This document shows positions 53,078 to 62,278 of a DNA stretch of 64,000 nt, one piece after another; positions within the stretch are counted from its first letter, which is position 1; every line of letters starts with the position of its first letter. A program made the translations under genes and the position numbers. The notes below the pieces were generated by a model. It worked only from the letters and a program-made list of their open reading frames with translations, had not been told where the DNA came from and searched no databases. This DNA comes from Mucilaginibacter_A sp050954285 (lineage in GTDB: Bacteria > Bacteroidota > Bacteroidia > Sphingobacteriales > Sphingobacteriaceae), in NCBI GenBank assembly GCA_050954285.1, contig JBPBPL010000007.1:124001-188000 (forward strand). The letters run 5' to 3'.

Positions 53078-53164
53078 ACATCCAATTCATGCAAAGGCTA
53101 AATAGTAGGTTTGTTTTAAACAGCATACTTCTTTTAACACTAATTTTTTAGGTCAGAATTTGAA

Positions 53165-53824
53165 ATGATAGTCGCTCAAACCTTTGACTTTTTAAAAGAT
53201 TTGGTTGAAAATAATCACCGGGATTGGTTTTTGGAGAATAAAGTAAAATATGAGCAGGCCAGAGAAAATGTAATTGATTTTGCAGGAGATGTACTCAAGC
53301 TACTTGCGCAATTTGATCCTGCTATTAAATCTGATCTCGATCCCAAAAAATGTGTAATGCGGATTTATCGCGATGTCCGTTTCAGCAAAGATAAAACACC
53401 TTATAAAAATAACTTCGGCGTTAACTTCAAAACTGGTTATGCCAATGCAGATCTAGGTTATTATGTGCACCTGCAACCCGATCATAGTTTTGTGGGAGGC
53501 GGTTACTGGATGCCGCCAACCGAGCATTTAAAGGCTATCCGGCAGGAAATCGATTATAATGGAAATATCTTGAATGGTATCATTAACGATGCTTCTTTTA
53601 TGCATGATTTTTCTAAGTTTGATAAGCAGGAACAACTCAAAAATAATCCTAAAGGTTATGAGACAGATCACGAGTTTATCAACCTGTTAAAATTAAAAAG
53701 CTTTGCTGCAACGCATTCTTTACCTGATACAGAACTGATGAACAAAAATGCTGCACAAAACATGGCTGATTACCTTCTTAAAATTTTGCCCTTAAATAAT
53801 TTTCTCAATCAAGCCTTACACTAA
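53165..53824 (+). CDS. DUF2461 family protein
   Basis: 219 residues. Typical start QTFDFLKDLVENNHRDWFLENKVKYEQA and the central VMRIYRDVRFSKDKTPYKNNFGVNF (split), then YVHLQPDHSFVGGGYWMPP, which together define DUF2461 (TIGR02453). No signal peptide, so cytoplasmic. Function unknown. The spacer before it holds a motif variant (53124-53137). A dispersed motif inside is read as NDASFMHD. Confidence 0.93.
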   Translation: MIVAQTFDFLKDLVENNHRDWFLENKVKYEQARENVIDFAGDVLKLLAQFDPAIKSDLDPKKCVMRIYRDVRFSKDKTPYKNNFGVNFKTGYANADLGYYVHLQPDHSFVGGGYWMPPTEHLKAIRQEIDYNGNILNGIINDASFMHDFSKFDKQEQLKNNPKGYETDHEFINLLKLKSFAATHSLPDTELMNKNAAQNMADYLLKILPLNNFLNQALH

Positions 53825-53830
53825 TTTTTT

Positions 53831-54649
53831 ATGCTTAAAAGAAGTATCCTTTCCATATTTGCAATTTTTTCATTGCTTTTAGCTTTGCAATCCTGCGTGG
53901 TTTTATCGCCTAAAAAGTACAAAGGTATTTTGGCCGAGCGGGATTCTTTGGCGCAACGAACAGCTACTTTAGAACAGCAGGTTGCAAGTTTAGAAGCAGA
54001 TACTGCCAAAATGCACCGCCAGATTGCAGAGCTGACAGATAAGTACAGCACGCTGAATACCAATTACAGCGCCAGTTCCTCCAAAGTGAACCAGCTTTCC
54101 GGTGATTTGCAAAAGCGGGAAGCCCGTTTGAAAGAAGTGGAGGAGACGTTGCGCAAACGGGATGAAGCCACCAATGCACTGCGTAATAAATTGCAACAAG
54201 CCTTGCTTGGCTTTCAAAATAGCGGTTTAACAGTAGATATTCGCAACGGTAAAGTGTACGTTTCTTTGGCCGATAAACTACTTTTTCCTTCAGGTAGTAT
54301 TGTAATTAATGAAAATGGTAAAACCGCTTTAAAACAATTTGCTGCAGTATTGAACAAAGAACCTGACATTAACATTGCGGTTGAAGGCCACACTGATAAT
54401 AAAAAAGTAAATAATTTAGGTCAGATTAAAGATAATTGGGATCTGAGCGTGCTGCGTGCTACATCAGTTACCCGTTATTTAACCGAGACTGAAAATGTTG
54501 ATCCGCAACGGTTAACGGCTACCGGGAAAAGCCAGTATCAGCCCATAGATCCGGGAACAACAGCAGAAGCCTTATCTAAAAACCGTCGGATTGAAATTGT
54601 GTTGAGTCCTAAATTAGATGAATTATATAATCTGATCTCTACTAAATAA
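53831..54649 (+). CDS. OmpA-family peptidoglycan-binding lipoprotein with coiled coil
   Basis: 272 residues. Lipobox near LLLALQSC-VVLS, then about 90 residues of coiled coil (LEQQVASLEADTAKMHRQIAEL split; then NQLSGDLQKREARLKEVEE). A C-terminal OmpA domain follows: NIAVEGHTDNKKV (peptidoglycan-binding Asp), LSVLRATSVTRYL and AEALSKNRRIEIVLSP (conserved Arg). It links the outer membrane to the cell wall. The first residues (MLKRSIL) come from a motif variant. 7 bases after DUF2461. Confidence 0.93.
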   Translation: MLKRSILSIFAIFSLLLALQSCVVLSPKKYKGILAERDSLAQRTATLEQQVASLEADTAKMHRQIAELTDKYSTLNTNYSASSSKVNQLSGDLQKREARLKEVEETLRKRDEATNALRNKLQQALLGFQNSGLTVDIRNGKVYVSLADKLLFPSGSIVINENGKTALKQFAAVLNKEPDINIAVEGHTDNKKVNNLGQIKDNWDLSVLRATSVTRYLTETENVDPQRLTATGKSQYQPIDPGTTAEALSKNRRIEIVLSPKLDELYNLISTK

Positions 54650-54652
54650 TCC

Positions 54653-54677
54653 AAATTTATATCGATAAAAGAAGTAT
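54653..54677 (-). repeat. Dispersed motif copy (TC form) with extended tail
   Basis: These 25 bases, with GATAAAAGAAGTAT at 54664-54677, are identical to 11856-11880. The copy follows the OmpA-type gene's stop by 3 bases. Confidence 0.82.
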
Positions 54678-54697
54678 CGCTTAAACCCTGCATAAAG

Positions 54698-54735
54698 CAA
54701 AAAGCATACAATTATTAAATTGTATGCTTTTTTAA
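54698..54735. terminator. Bidirectional intrinsic terminator
   Basis: AAAAAGCATACAATT and AATTGTATGCTTTTT form a perfect stem across a short ATTA loop, between the convergent OmpA-type and rfbC genes. T runs on both strands. Confidence 0.9.
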
Positions 54736-54748
54736 TGCTGAAAAAAGA

Positions 54749-55297
54749 TTAAAACGGACTTTTAAAATCTGCAAAAGCTGGTAAAATTTCGTCTTTTGGG
54801 GATAGTAAAACATTTGATAAATCAGTTTGCCAATCGATATTCAGGGTAGGATCATTCCACAAAACACCAATTTCCGAAGCTTTATCATAGTAATTATTTA
54901 CCTTGTAAGTAAAAATCGTATCATCTTCTAAAGTAACAAAGCCATGCAAAAAGCCTGGCGGAACCCAAAATTGCTTGTGATTTTCTCCACTTAATTCAAT
55001 GGTAACATACTCACCGAAGGTTGGCGAGTTTTTACGGATATCAACTGCAACATCCAAAACCCCGCCTTGCAGCACACGAACCAGTTTTCCCTGTGCAAAA
55101 GGATTAGCCTGGCCATGTAAGCCGCGCAAAGCTCCTTTTTGAGAAAATGACTGGTTATCCTGTACAAAAGAGGCATCGATGCCAGCTTCGCGATATTTTT
55201 TTTCGCTATAACTTTCGTAAAAATAACCGCGATCATCCGGAAAAATACGTGGTTCAATAATAATTAATCCTTCAAGTTTTGTAGTACTGATATTCAT
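54749..55297 (-). CDS. rfbC: dTDP-4-dehydrorhamnose 3,5-epimerase
   Basis: 182 residues, cupin fold, normal RmlC length. Converts dTDP-4-keto-6-deoxyglucose to dTDP-4-keto-L-rhamnose for cell-surface glycans. Signatures: IIEPRIFPDDRGYFYESYS, the catalytic His in GALRGLHGQANPFAQGKLV, DVAVDIRKNSPTFGEYV and FWVPPGFLHGFVTLED. The other rml genes are not in the window. It overlaps the upstream DUF4286 gene by 4 bases. Confidence 0.95.
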   Translation of the reverse strand: MNISTTKLEGLIIIEPRIFPDDRGYFYESYSEKKYREAGIDASFVQDNQSFSQKGALRGLHGQANPFAQGKLVRVLQGGVLDVAVDIRKNSPTFGEYVTIELSGENHKQFWVPPGFLHGFVTLEDDTIFTYKVNNYYDKASEIGVLWNDPTLNIDWQTDLSNVLLSPKDEILPAFADFKSPF

Positions 55298-55602
55298 TGT
55301 TCGTCGATAAGTTTCATGGTTGAACTAAAAGTAACCAATTGATTTGTAAATAGTTGTTGATTTTCGCTTTCAATTTGTGCTGCGTATAAATTTTGGTATG
55401 ATTGCAGCGAAGATATCTCGTTGGTACGGAACTGTAAGCAAAAAGTTAAACCTTCATTAGGAGAATCTGTTACTTGCAGCAGTTGGTACGACTGAAAAAA
55501 ACCAGTTTCTAAAACCGTTTGGATATAGTTGGTTTTAAGCTCGTTTAACCATTGCTGCTCTATTGATTCATCAATTAGATAAGTGATATTGTAAATGAAC
55601 AT
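55294..55602 (-). CDS. DUF4286 family protein
   Basis: 102 residues. Ferredoxin-like small protein: MFIYNITYLIDESIEQQWLN, then VLETGFFQSYQLLQV, LTFCLQFRTNE and QLVTFSSTMKLIDEQ. This matches DUF4286, common in Bacteroidota. No catalytic motif, no export signal. Function unknown. It lies in an apparent operon TPR protein - DUF4286 - rfbC with a 21-base gap and a 4-base overlap. Confidence 0.88.
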   Translation of the reverse strand: MFIYNITYLIDESIEQQWLNELKTNYIQTVLETGFFQSYQLLQVTDSPNEGLTFCLQFRTNEISSLQSYQNLYAAQIESENQQLFTNQLVTFSSTMKLIDEQ

Positions 55603-55623
55603 GCTGTAAAAATAAATTTTTTT

Positions 55624-57429
55624 TCAGGAACCAGGCAGTTGATCACCTCTTAAAGCCCTGAATTTTTTGCGGGCTTCGCTAATCCACAGGCTGGAAGGAT
55701 AATCAGTGATAATTTTTTGATATAAAACCTGCGCTTTAGCCTTGTTTTCCAGTTGGCTTTCGTACAAATCTGCCATCATAAAAACAGCATCATCCGCCCA
55801 AAGATCATTCGGGTGTTCGTCTACAATTTCTTGTAAAAACGGAATAGCAGTGGAATACTGTTTTTGCTGGATAAAAATCTTTGCCTTAGCCATCAAAATA
55901 TCATCAGCCAAAGAGTTTCCCGGATAAACTTTATTGATACTATCCAACGTAATCATTGCTCTTTCCGTTTGTTCTTTATAAATTAAAAAATCTGCACGCG
56001 CATACATTTTCAAGGCGTTTCCGGTAGTATCAAACGTGGTATTATCTGTAATCAAAAGTGAAAGATTAAGCGCATCGTTAGCAATTAACTGCGAAGTTGC
56101 TGCTTTCAAAACATCCACTTGCGCTTTGGCCCAAACAAAATCGCCTGTAAAATACGCTAAGCGGGCATTCCGATATTTGGCTTCCTGTGCAACATTGCTG
56201 TTTGGGAACGCTTTTTCAACCTGACTGTAAAGCAAAGTAGCTTCCCAGGGCTTATTGGTAAGCAAATACACATCGCCCAAATCCATTTTGCAATCAGCCA
56301 ATAATTTGGGTTGTATACCAGGTACCAGAATAGCTTGTTCCAGTAACTTTTCTGCATCGGTAGTTTTATGCAGTTTAAAAGCTTGCAGCCTTGCTAATTT
56401 TTGCATGGCAAAAGCAGTATTGCTGTTTCGGCCAAACTCGCTTAATAAATCCTGATAATCTTTTTCGAGGCTAATTAAATCCTGCTGCTGATACTTGCCG
56501 GAAGTAATTTTTAGGTTTTTGGTATTGATCAGTTCAATTCGTGCCGGGATATAATAATCCTGTTTGCCTTTACTGATGATAAATTCGTAACCCCGGATAG
56601 CTGCATCATAAGCTTCATTACTGATCAACGTTTGGCACATTTGATAAACTTGTTCGCCATTGTCTTTTTGCCTTTTTGATAACGCAATTACTTGATTTAA
56701 AGCCAGATCATATTCTTTTTGCTGCAAATACTGCCAGGTAAGCAGTTGTATAAATACAGTTGCCTGCGGATTTTTCTGAATTTTTTGAAGTAGCAAACCT
56801 TTAAAAACTTCGTAATCTGCAGGACCATCAAACAGGCTAGCCAAATTGTTCTGTGCCTGATACAGATAATCCGGATTTGTAGTTAAAATATTAAGGTATT
56901 CTGCGGCCATCGGCATTTTTTCGCGCCGGAAACGATACATACTAATCAGCGGGATGGCAAATAGCTGTTCGTTATGCAAAAGCGTACGGCCCTGTAAAAA
57001 TACTTTGATAGTATAATCCGCATTTCCATTCTGATAAAACTGGTTGGCAATATTACTGATCTGAGCTTCATCCGTAGGCAGTTTTTTTAAGATCTCTTTG
57101 TAATCGGATTCTGCTTTTTGCACATCGCCTTTTTCCGTATAAATGCTACCCAGTGTGATAGCGTATTCTACATTGTCCGGATGTTTTTTCACCATCTTTT
57201 TAGCCAGATTCTCTGCCTCATCCAATTTTTTTAAGCTGATTAAACTATAGCAGTATGCTTTAAAGTACGCTTCGTTATCCTGTTTGTACAGCTTTTGATA
57301 AATCTGGCTGGCCTTGTCTTTTTCTCCAGATGCAATGTACTGCCTGGCCAATAGCAAATCATCCGACTGGGCAACAGCAGAAAAAAAGCATCCTAAAAAA
57401 AGCATTAAGAAAACCAGTTTCATATACAT
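55624..57429 (-). CDS. Large secreted tetratricopeptide-repeat protein
   Basis: 601 residues from the ATG at 57429 (a second ATG at 57423 is equally good; the frame opens with TTG). Signal peptide MKLVFLMLFLGCFFSAVA-Q. The rest is almost wholly TPR-like helices (ARQYIASGEKDKASQIYQ, AITLGSIYTEKGDVQKAESD, ARLAYFTGDFVWAKAQV, DILMAKAKIFIQQKQYSTAI, AVFMMADLYESQLENKAKAQ). Expected in the periplasm as a scaffold. The last repeats resemble YbgF/BamD-like segments. First gene of the run toward rfbC. A dispersed motif lies inside (55778-55790). Confidence 0.9.
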   Translation of the reverse strand: MYMKLVFLMLFLGCFFSAVAQSDDLLLARQYIASGEKDKASQIYQKLYKQDNEAYFKAYCYSLISLKKLDEAENLAKKMVKKHPDNVEYAITLGSIYTEKGDVQKAESDYKEILKKLPTDEAQISNIANQFYQNGNADYTIKVFLQGRTLLHNEQLFAIPLISMYRFRREKMPMAAEYLNILTTNPDYLYQAQNNLASLFDGPADYEVFKGLLLQKIQKNPQATVFIQLLTWQYLQQKEYDLALNQVIALSKRQKDNGEQVYQMCQTLISNEAYDAAIRGYEFIISKGKQDYYIPARIELINTKNLKITSGKYQQQDLISLEKDYQDLLSEFGRNSNTAFAMQKLARLQAFKLHKTTDAEKLLEQAILVPGIQPKLLADCKMDLGDVYLLTNKPWEATLLYSQVEKAFPNSNVAQEAKYRNARLAYFTGDFVWAKAQVDVLKAATSQLIANDALNLSLLITDNTTFDTTGNALKMYARADFLIYKEQTERAMITLDSINKVYPGNSLADDILMAKAKIFIQQKQYSTAIPFLQEIVDEHPNDLWADDAVFMMADLYESQLENKAKAQVLYQKIITDYPSSLWISEARKKFRALRGDQLPGS

Positions 57430-57581
57430 CAAAAATAAACTAATTACGTAAGGTATGAATTTAAAGTGATTAATCTGCTTGGTTAATAAGGGGTAAAATT
57501 ATGGTGACAGTTGTTTTTAATCCTTTCTTAATTTCTAATTTAACCCAATAAAACCATCGGATACTGTTTTCTAAAAACTTG

Positions 57582-59474
57582 ATGAGAAGGCTTCATTACT
57601 TATTAATTTCGTGTGTAATTGCAGCGATTTTTAACTCCTGTACCCATAGTGGTGTCAGAAAAATTCCGGTCATCAGCTTTTTTAAAACGCCTGAAAAAAG
57701 TATTTTTCATATTTCCCCTGATGGAAAGTACATTTCTTACCTCAAAAACTATCAGAATAAACTCAATATTTATGTGCAAACTGTTGCTGATGGTAAAGAA
57801 AGCCGGGTAACCTCTTTTACGGATTACCCGGTTAAAGATTATTTCTGGAGCTCAAACAATGAACTTGTTTTTAATAAAGATTTGATCGACTTAAACCAGT
57901 ACCAGCTTTTTGCGCTGAACATGAAGGATAAAAAGTTGAAGAAACTATTATCCTTATCGAAAGTAAAATTTCGTTTGATCAGCAGAAATCATAACAATAA
58001 AGATTGGATCAATATCGTGATGAACAAACGCGATTCGGCCATTTTTGATGTTTACAAACTCAATACGGTAACTGGAGAACTAAAACCGTATATCAAAAAT
58101 CCTGGAAATATTACAGAATGGTATCCAGCTTCGGAAGGAAATATCAGGTTGGCTAAAGCTTCGGATGGCGTAAACGAAAAGATTTTGTTCCGGCAGGATG
58201 ATCAGCACCAATTTAAAACCATAATCAGTAATAATTTTAGAAACTCTGTTACCCCGATTGCCTTTACCAAAACTGGCAGTAATCATTTTTATGCTCTATC
58301 AAACCTAAACCGTGATAAAATAGCGTTGGTTGAAATTGATGCGGCAAGCGGGCGGGAAGTAAAAATGATTTACGAAAGGAAAACTGCCGATATCAATGAG
58401 GTAAATTATTCTAAAAATAAGCATCGGTTGGATATGGTTAATTGGGAGGAAGCTAAGCCGGATAGATTTTTGATGAATGAGGACATGAAGCTAATTTATA
58501 CCAATTTATCGAAGCTTTTGCCCGATCACGAAATCAGGATTATTGATCGCGATACTTTGGAAAATCAATTGTTGATTAGCACTTATACAGATCGTAGTCC
58601 GGGTTCGGTGTATTTGTATGAAGTGAATTCTAAAACGCTTAAAAAATTAACTGATTTCAATCCTGATATTAAAGCAGACGAATTATGTGCAATGAAACCC
58701 GTTTCTTATAAGGCCAGAGATGGCTTGCTTATTAATGGATATTTAACTTTGCCTCAAACTGAAAATCAAACAAATCTGCCGGTAATTATGATGCCGCATA
58801 ATGGTCCGTGGAGTCGCAATAGCTGGGGGTATAATGCTGAAGTACAGTTTTTAGCTAATCGTGGATATGCTGTTTTTCAAGTAAATTATCGAGGTTCTGC
58901 TGGTTATGGCAAAGCTTTTTTAAGTGCCGGATTTAAAGAAATTGGTGGCAAAATACAGCAGGATATTACTGATGGCGTGCAATGGCTAATTAAAAACAAA
59001 ATAGCAAATCCGAAGCAAATAGCTATTTATGGAGGTGGTTTTGGAGGTTTTTCTGCTTTGCACGGCGTTTCTTTTAATCCAGGTTTGTATCAGTGTGCCG
59101 TGGTACAATTTGGTTTAATTAACTTTTTTACTTATATAAAAGACGTACCGCCATTTTTAAAGCCTTATTTAAGCATGACTTATGAAATGGTTGGTAACCC
59201 GGAAAAAGATGCTGGGATGTTCCGTGCAATTTCCCCGGTTTTTCATACAGATAAAATAAAAGTGCCGTTACTGATTTTTCAGGGTGCAAAAGATCCGCGG
59301 GCTAATATCAGCGAATTGAATCAATTTGTGCGGGATTTGCGGAATCGCGACGTCAACGTGAAATATGTTTTGAAGGATAACGAACGCACTTATTTTAGAG
59401 ATGAGCAAAATCGTTTAAATATGTATGCCGATATTGAAAGCTTCCTGCAAAACAACTTAAAAAATAAAAAGTAA
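57582..59474 (+). CDS. S9-family peptidase homologue lacking catalytic Ser and His (lipoprotein pseudoenzyme)
   Basis: 630 residues from the ATG at 57582. Signal peptide with lipobox IFNSC. An N-terminal beta-propeller-like part (ISPDGKYISYLKNYQNKLNI, SNNELVFNKDL) and a C-terminal alpha/beta-hydrolase domain align well with prolyl oligopeptidase/acylaminoacyl peptidases (FQVNYRGSAGYGKAFLSAG). The nucleophile motif GGSYGG is replaced by G484-G-G-F-G-G489 (Gly at the Ser position, codon GGT at 59037). The His region reads DNERTYFRDE with Thr/Arg where GH is expected. Asp571 (GAKDPR) is kept. So likely inactive, perhaps a binding or sensing protein for the kinase encoded 8 bases downstream. Confidence 0.87.
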   Translation: MRRLHYLLISCVIAAIFNSCTHSGVRKIPVISFFKTPEKSIFHISPDGKYISYLKNYQNKLNIYVQTVADGKESRVTSFTDYPVKDYFWSSNNELVFNKDLIDLNQYQLFALNMKDKKLKKLLSLSKVKFRLISRNHNNKDWINIVMNKRDSAIFDVYKLNTVTGELKPYIKNPGNITEWYPASEGNIRLAKASDGVNEKILFRQDDQHQFKTIISNNFRNSVTPIAFTKTGSNHFYALSNLNRDKIALVEIDAASGREVKMIYERKTADINEVNYSKNKHRLDMVNWEEAKPDRFLMNEDMKLIYTNLSKLLPDHEIRIIDRDTLENQLLISTYTDRSPGSVYLYEVNSKTLKKLTDFNPDIKADELCAMKPVSYKARDGLLINGYLTLPQTENQTNLPVIMMPHNGPWSRNSWGYNAEVQFLANRGYAVFQVNYRGSAGYGKAFLSAGFKEIGGKIQQDITDGVQWLIKNKIANPKQIAIYGGGFGGFSALHGVSFNPGLYQCAVVQFGLINFFTYIKDVPPFLKPYLSMTYEMVGNPEKDAGMFRAISPVFHTDKIKVPLLIFQGAKDPRANISELNQFVRDLRNRDVNVKYVLKDNERTYFRDEQNRLNMYADIESFLQNNLKNKK

Positions 59475-59482
59475 TTAAAGGC

Positions 59483-61144
59483 ATGAAGGAAAAAAGGGTT
59501 TACCGGAAAAACTTTTTGCTGGTTGCTACTTTTATCGTCCTGATTTCTGCTTTGGTAGTGGTGATACTTCTTTTAGCCTATAAATTTACGCGTAAGAATA
59601 TCAATGATGAGTTTGCTTCTAAAAAAGCAGATGTACTGGAGCAAACCATTCGCCCCTACAATGATTTTTTTCAGAACAAATTACCCGAAATAACTTTATA
59701 CAATGGTTTTCTCAATTCAAATTCTGCTGCAGATTATACCAAAACTGTTTTTAACAAGTACCCTTTTGTAAAAAAAGTTATTTTCTACGATCTTGAAATT
59801 AGTAATAGTCCAAAGCATTATACCTTTCGCAGCAATCACCTTAGCATTTTTATTAAATCAGCCTATATTTTCTCGTTAAAAAAAATTAAACCGGTTTTAC
59901 TTCAGGTTAAAACATTAAAAAATGATCGAAGTGCTGATGCTGGTTTTGGGCAGATTGCTATACAGTTATCCAACTACGTAGAAGATGTAGATACGGCAAA
60001 GATCAGCAGTCCGGATATTGATTTTCGAAAAGTTTTTTATAGTGTTAATCCCAACAAAATCAGTTACTTAAATATCCCTGGCAGGCAAGAACTTAAAATT
60101 TATAAAGAACTATTAAGTGTAGCAAAACCGATATCTACTTATCAAAAGGATATGTTTACGTTTTACCTGAATCCGTATGCTTTAAAAATTCGGAATACTA
60201 ATCCGGGCTTGTATCAGTCCATCAGTATTCACCCTTTGGTTTATGACCCTTTAAATAATGAGCAGGGAAGAGTGACTACGGAAATTGCTTTTCCTGGTGC
60301 TTTTTCTGATTATAAATTGTATTTCCGCACCAACAAAAGCTTCCTCAAGCAGGAAGTTATCAAGCAGTTTTTGCCTATTGCTTTTGGAGTAATGATAATT
60401 TATTTTTTTCTATTGATTATTGCGCTTTTGATTTACCGAAATTTGAACGTCAATATGAAATTGTTCAGGCTTCAGTATGATTTTATCAACAACTTTACGC
60501 ATGAATTTAAAACACCAGTTAGCGTAATTAAAATTGCCGGATCTAACTTGCAAAGTAAAAACGAGCTGAGCGAACGACAACGAATGCACTATGGAAAAAT
60601 TTTGAATGAAGAAGCCGACAAGTTAAACGATTTAATGAATAAGCTACTGTCTTTCACGCAGTTGGAAAATAAATCCATTCAGATTAAAAGTCAGCAGATT
60701 GATTTAGACACCTTTACGCAAAGCCAGATCGAATCTTTTAGAATTAAATATCCGGCTTTTAGCATCACCTTTTCGGAGACAAATATCAATACTTTTTTTA
60801 CCGACCCAGTTTTATTAGGCAGCGTTTACCAAAACTTAATGGAAAACGCTTACAAATATTCGCCGGCAGACCGAAAGGAATTAGCAATAAAAATTGAAAA
60901 ACATAAAAAAGAAGTTATCTTTAAATTCAAAGATCAGGGCATTGGCATTGCCCAGGCCGAACTGAACAATATTTTTAAAAAGTTTTATCGTATTCAAAAT
61001 CAATACAACCAAAATGGAAGTGTTGGGCTTGGATTAGCGTTTTGCAAAGAACTGGTTAATTTTATGCACGGAGAAATTAGTGTTAAAAGCAGTATTGGCA
61101 AAGGATCGGAATTTGTGGTTACACTTCCTTATGAACATCAATAA
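59483..61144 (+). CDS. Membrane sensor histidine kinase
   Basis: 553 residues. First membrane helix VATFIVLISALVVVILLLAYKF, an extracytoplasmic sensor region of about 270 residues with no recognised fold, and a second helix IAFGVMIIYFFLLIIALLIY. The cytoplasmic part has the H-box NNFTHEFKTPVSVIKIAG, N-box ENAYKYS, G-boxes DQGIGI and GSVGLGLAF and a C-terminal GSEFVVTLP. No HAMP is evident. Partner of the OmpR-type regulator, which starts on its last base. A dispersed-motif variant with tail (59564-59583) encodes the first membrane helix. Confidence 0.94.
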   Translation: MKEKRVYRKNFLLVATFIVLISALVVVILLLAYKFTRKNINDEFASKKADVLEQTIRPYNDFFQNKLPEITLYNGFLNSNSAADYTKTVFNKYPFVKKVIFYDLEISNSPKHYTFRSNHLSIFIKSAYIFSLKKIKPVLLQVKTLKNDRSADAGFGQIAIQLSNYVEDVDTAKISSPDIDFRKVFYSVNPNKISYLNIPGRQELKIYKELLSVAKPISTYQKDMFTFYLNPYALKIRNTNPGLYQSISIHPLVYDPLNNEQGRVTTEIAFPGAFSDYKLYFRTNKSFLKQEVIKQFLPIAFGVMIIYFFLLIIALLIYRNLNVNMKLFRLQYDFINNFTHEFKTPVSVIKIAGSNLQSKNELSERQRMHYGKILNEEADKLNDLMNKLLSFTQLENKSIQIKSQQIDLDTFTQSQIESFRIKYPAFSITFSETNINTFFTDPVLLGSVYQNLMENAYKYSPADRKELAIKIEKHKKEVIFKFKDQGIGIAQAELNNIFKKFYRIQNQYNQNGSVGLGLAFCKELVNFMHGEISVKSSIGKGSEFVVTLPYEHQ

Positions 61145-61833
61145 TGAGTAAAGAAATAAAAATTGCGCTGGTTGAAGATGATGAAAACCTGCGTTTCTTG
61201 GTTGCCGAACGTTTAGAAGCGGAAGGTTATACCGTTTTAGAAGCTGCTGACGGTCTTGCTGCTGAGAAAATGATTTTAGAAGAGCAGCCAGATATTGTGC
61301 TATTAGATTGGATGCTGCCTGGAAAGCAAGGCGCAGATGTTTGTCAGGAAATACGTAATAAAGGTTATGACAAATTGGTGATCATGCTGACTGCCAAAGA
61401 ACAGGATGTAGACAAGATTGAAGCTTACAATGTTGGCGTTTCTGATTACGTAACCAAACCATTCAACATGGATGTGCTTACGGCTTTAATTGAAAATAAA
61501 GTGCGTTATAAGTTAAGCAACGATAAATCTGAGACGTACAAGTTTGCCAATATGGAACATCAGCCCAATACGCATACGTTGATTAAAGCTGGTAAAAAAG
61601 TAGAATTGACGATTTTAGAAAACCGTATTTTACTTTATTTCCTGAAAAATAGAAATAAAGTGATTCATCGTGAAGAATTGATGATGGAAGTTTGGGGCTA
61701 CAATGCTGATGTTAACACCCGTACTTTAGATATGCACATTGTCCGCTTACGGAAAAAGATTGAAGAAAACCCGGATTCACCGCAGTTTTTGCAAACTGTT
61801 AGAGGCATTGGTTATAAGTTTGTTTTGGAGTAA
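61144..61833 (+). CDS. OmpR/PhoB-type response regulator
   Basis: 229 residues. Receiver: acidic residues in VEDDEN (11-13), phospho-acceptor Asp55 in LLDWMLPGKQG, Thr and Lys in MLTAKEQ and DYVTKPFN. C-terminal winged helix with ENRILLYFLKNRNKVIHREELM, then TLDMHIVRLRKKIEE and TVRGIGYKFVLE. Cognate of the kinase upstream (1-base overlap). The S9-like pseudopeptidase, kinase and regulator form one three-gene unit. Confidence 0.96.
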   Translation: MSKEIKIALVEDDENLRFLVAERLEAEGYTVLEAADGLAAEKMILEEQPDIVLLDWMLPGKQGADVCQEIRNKGYDKLVIMLTAKEQDVDKIEAYNVGVSDYVTKPFNMDVLTALIENKVRYKLSNDKSETYKFANMEHQPNTHTLIKAGKKVELTILENRILLYFLKNRNKVIHREELMMEVWGYNADVNTRTLDMHIVRLRKKIEENPDSPQFLQTVRGIGYKFVLE

Positions 61834-62278
61834 CTAATAATAAATTTTAATTCTTCTTTTAATTAAAATTAAACTAAAGAATTATCTGTTCAAGTTATTA
61901 TCTTCTTCATCAAGATTTGTTTGTTGATCGGTTATTCCAATGTCAAATCTTGAGTTTCAATAGTAGCTTTAAAATAGGTTTTCCTTCATCTGTAGCTGTC
62001 TATAATTCTTTACTGTCTTTTAAAGGCTATGTTTTTTGCTTGAAAGTATTATTAGATTTAAAACAACAGGATCTGTAAAAACTGTTCATCATATTTTTTA
62101 GAAATACGATATTATTTAGATTTCTTTTTCTGGCTTATTTATTAAACCAATATAATAAGTGGTCGATTCAGCAGATTTCTCAACTATTCCAGTTTTAAAT
62201 TTTCCAAGCTGAATATGTACGTGATTACTATATTTTTCTATACCTCTTTATCCCCAATTAAGCAGTTTTAAAAGCATT
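61834..62278. other. AT-rich spacer without a supported gene
   Basis: 445 bases. AATTTTAATT (61851 region) and AATTAAAATT can pair across TCTTCTTTT and may end the two-component transcript. The rest shows no open frame with coding character and no RNA structure that I can identify. Confidence 0.5.

Noticed and set aside
53821..54217. Minus-strand frames of 71-80 codons opposite the OmpA-type lipoprotein
   Set aside because: Antisense shadows of the coiled-coil region, without start context or recognisable sequence.
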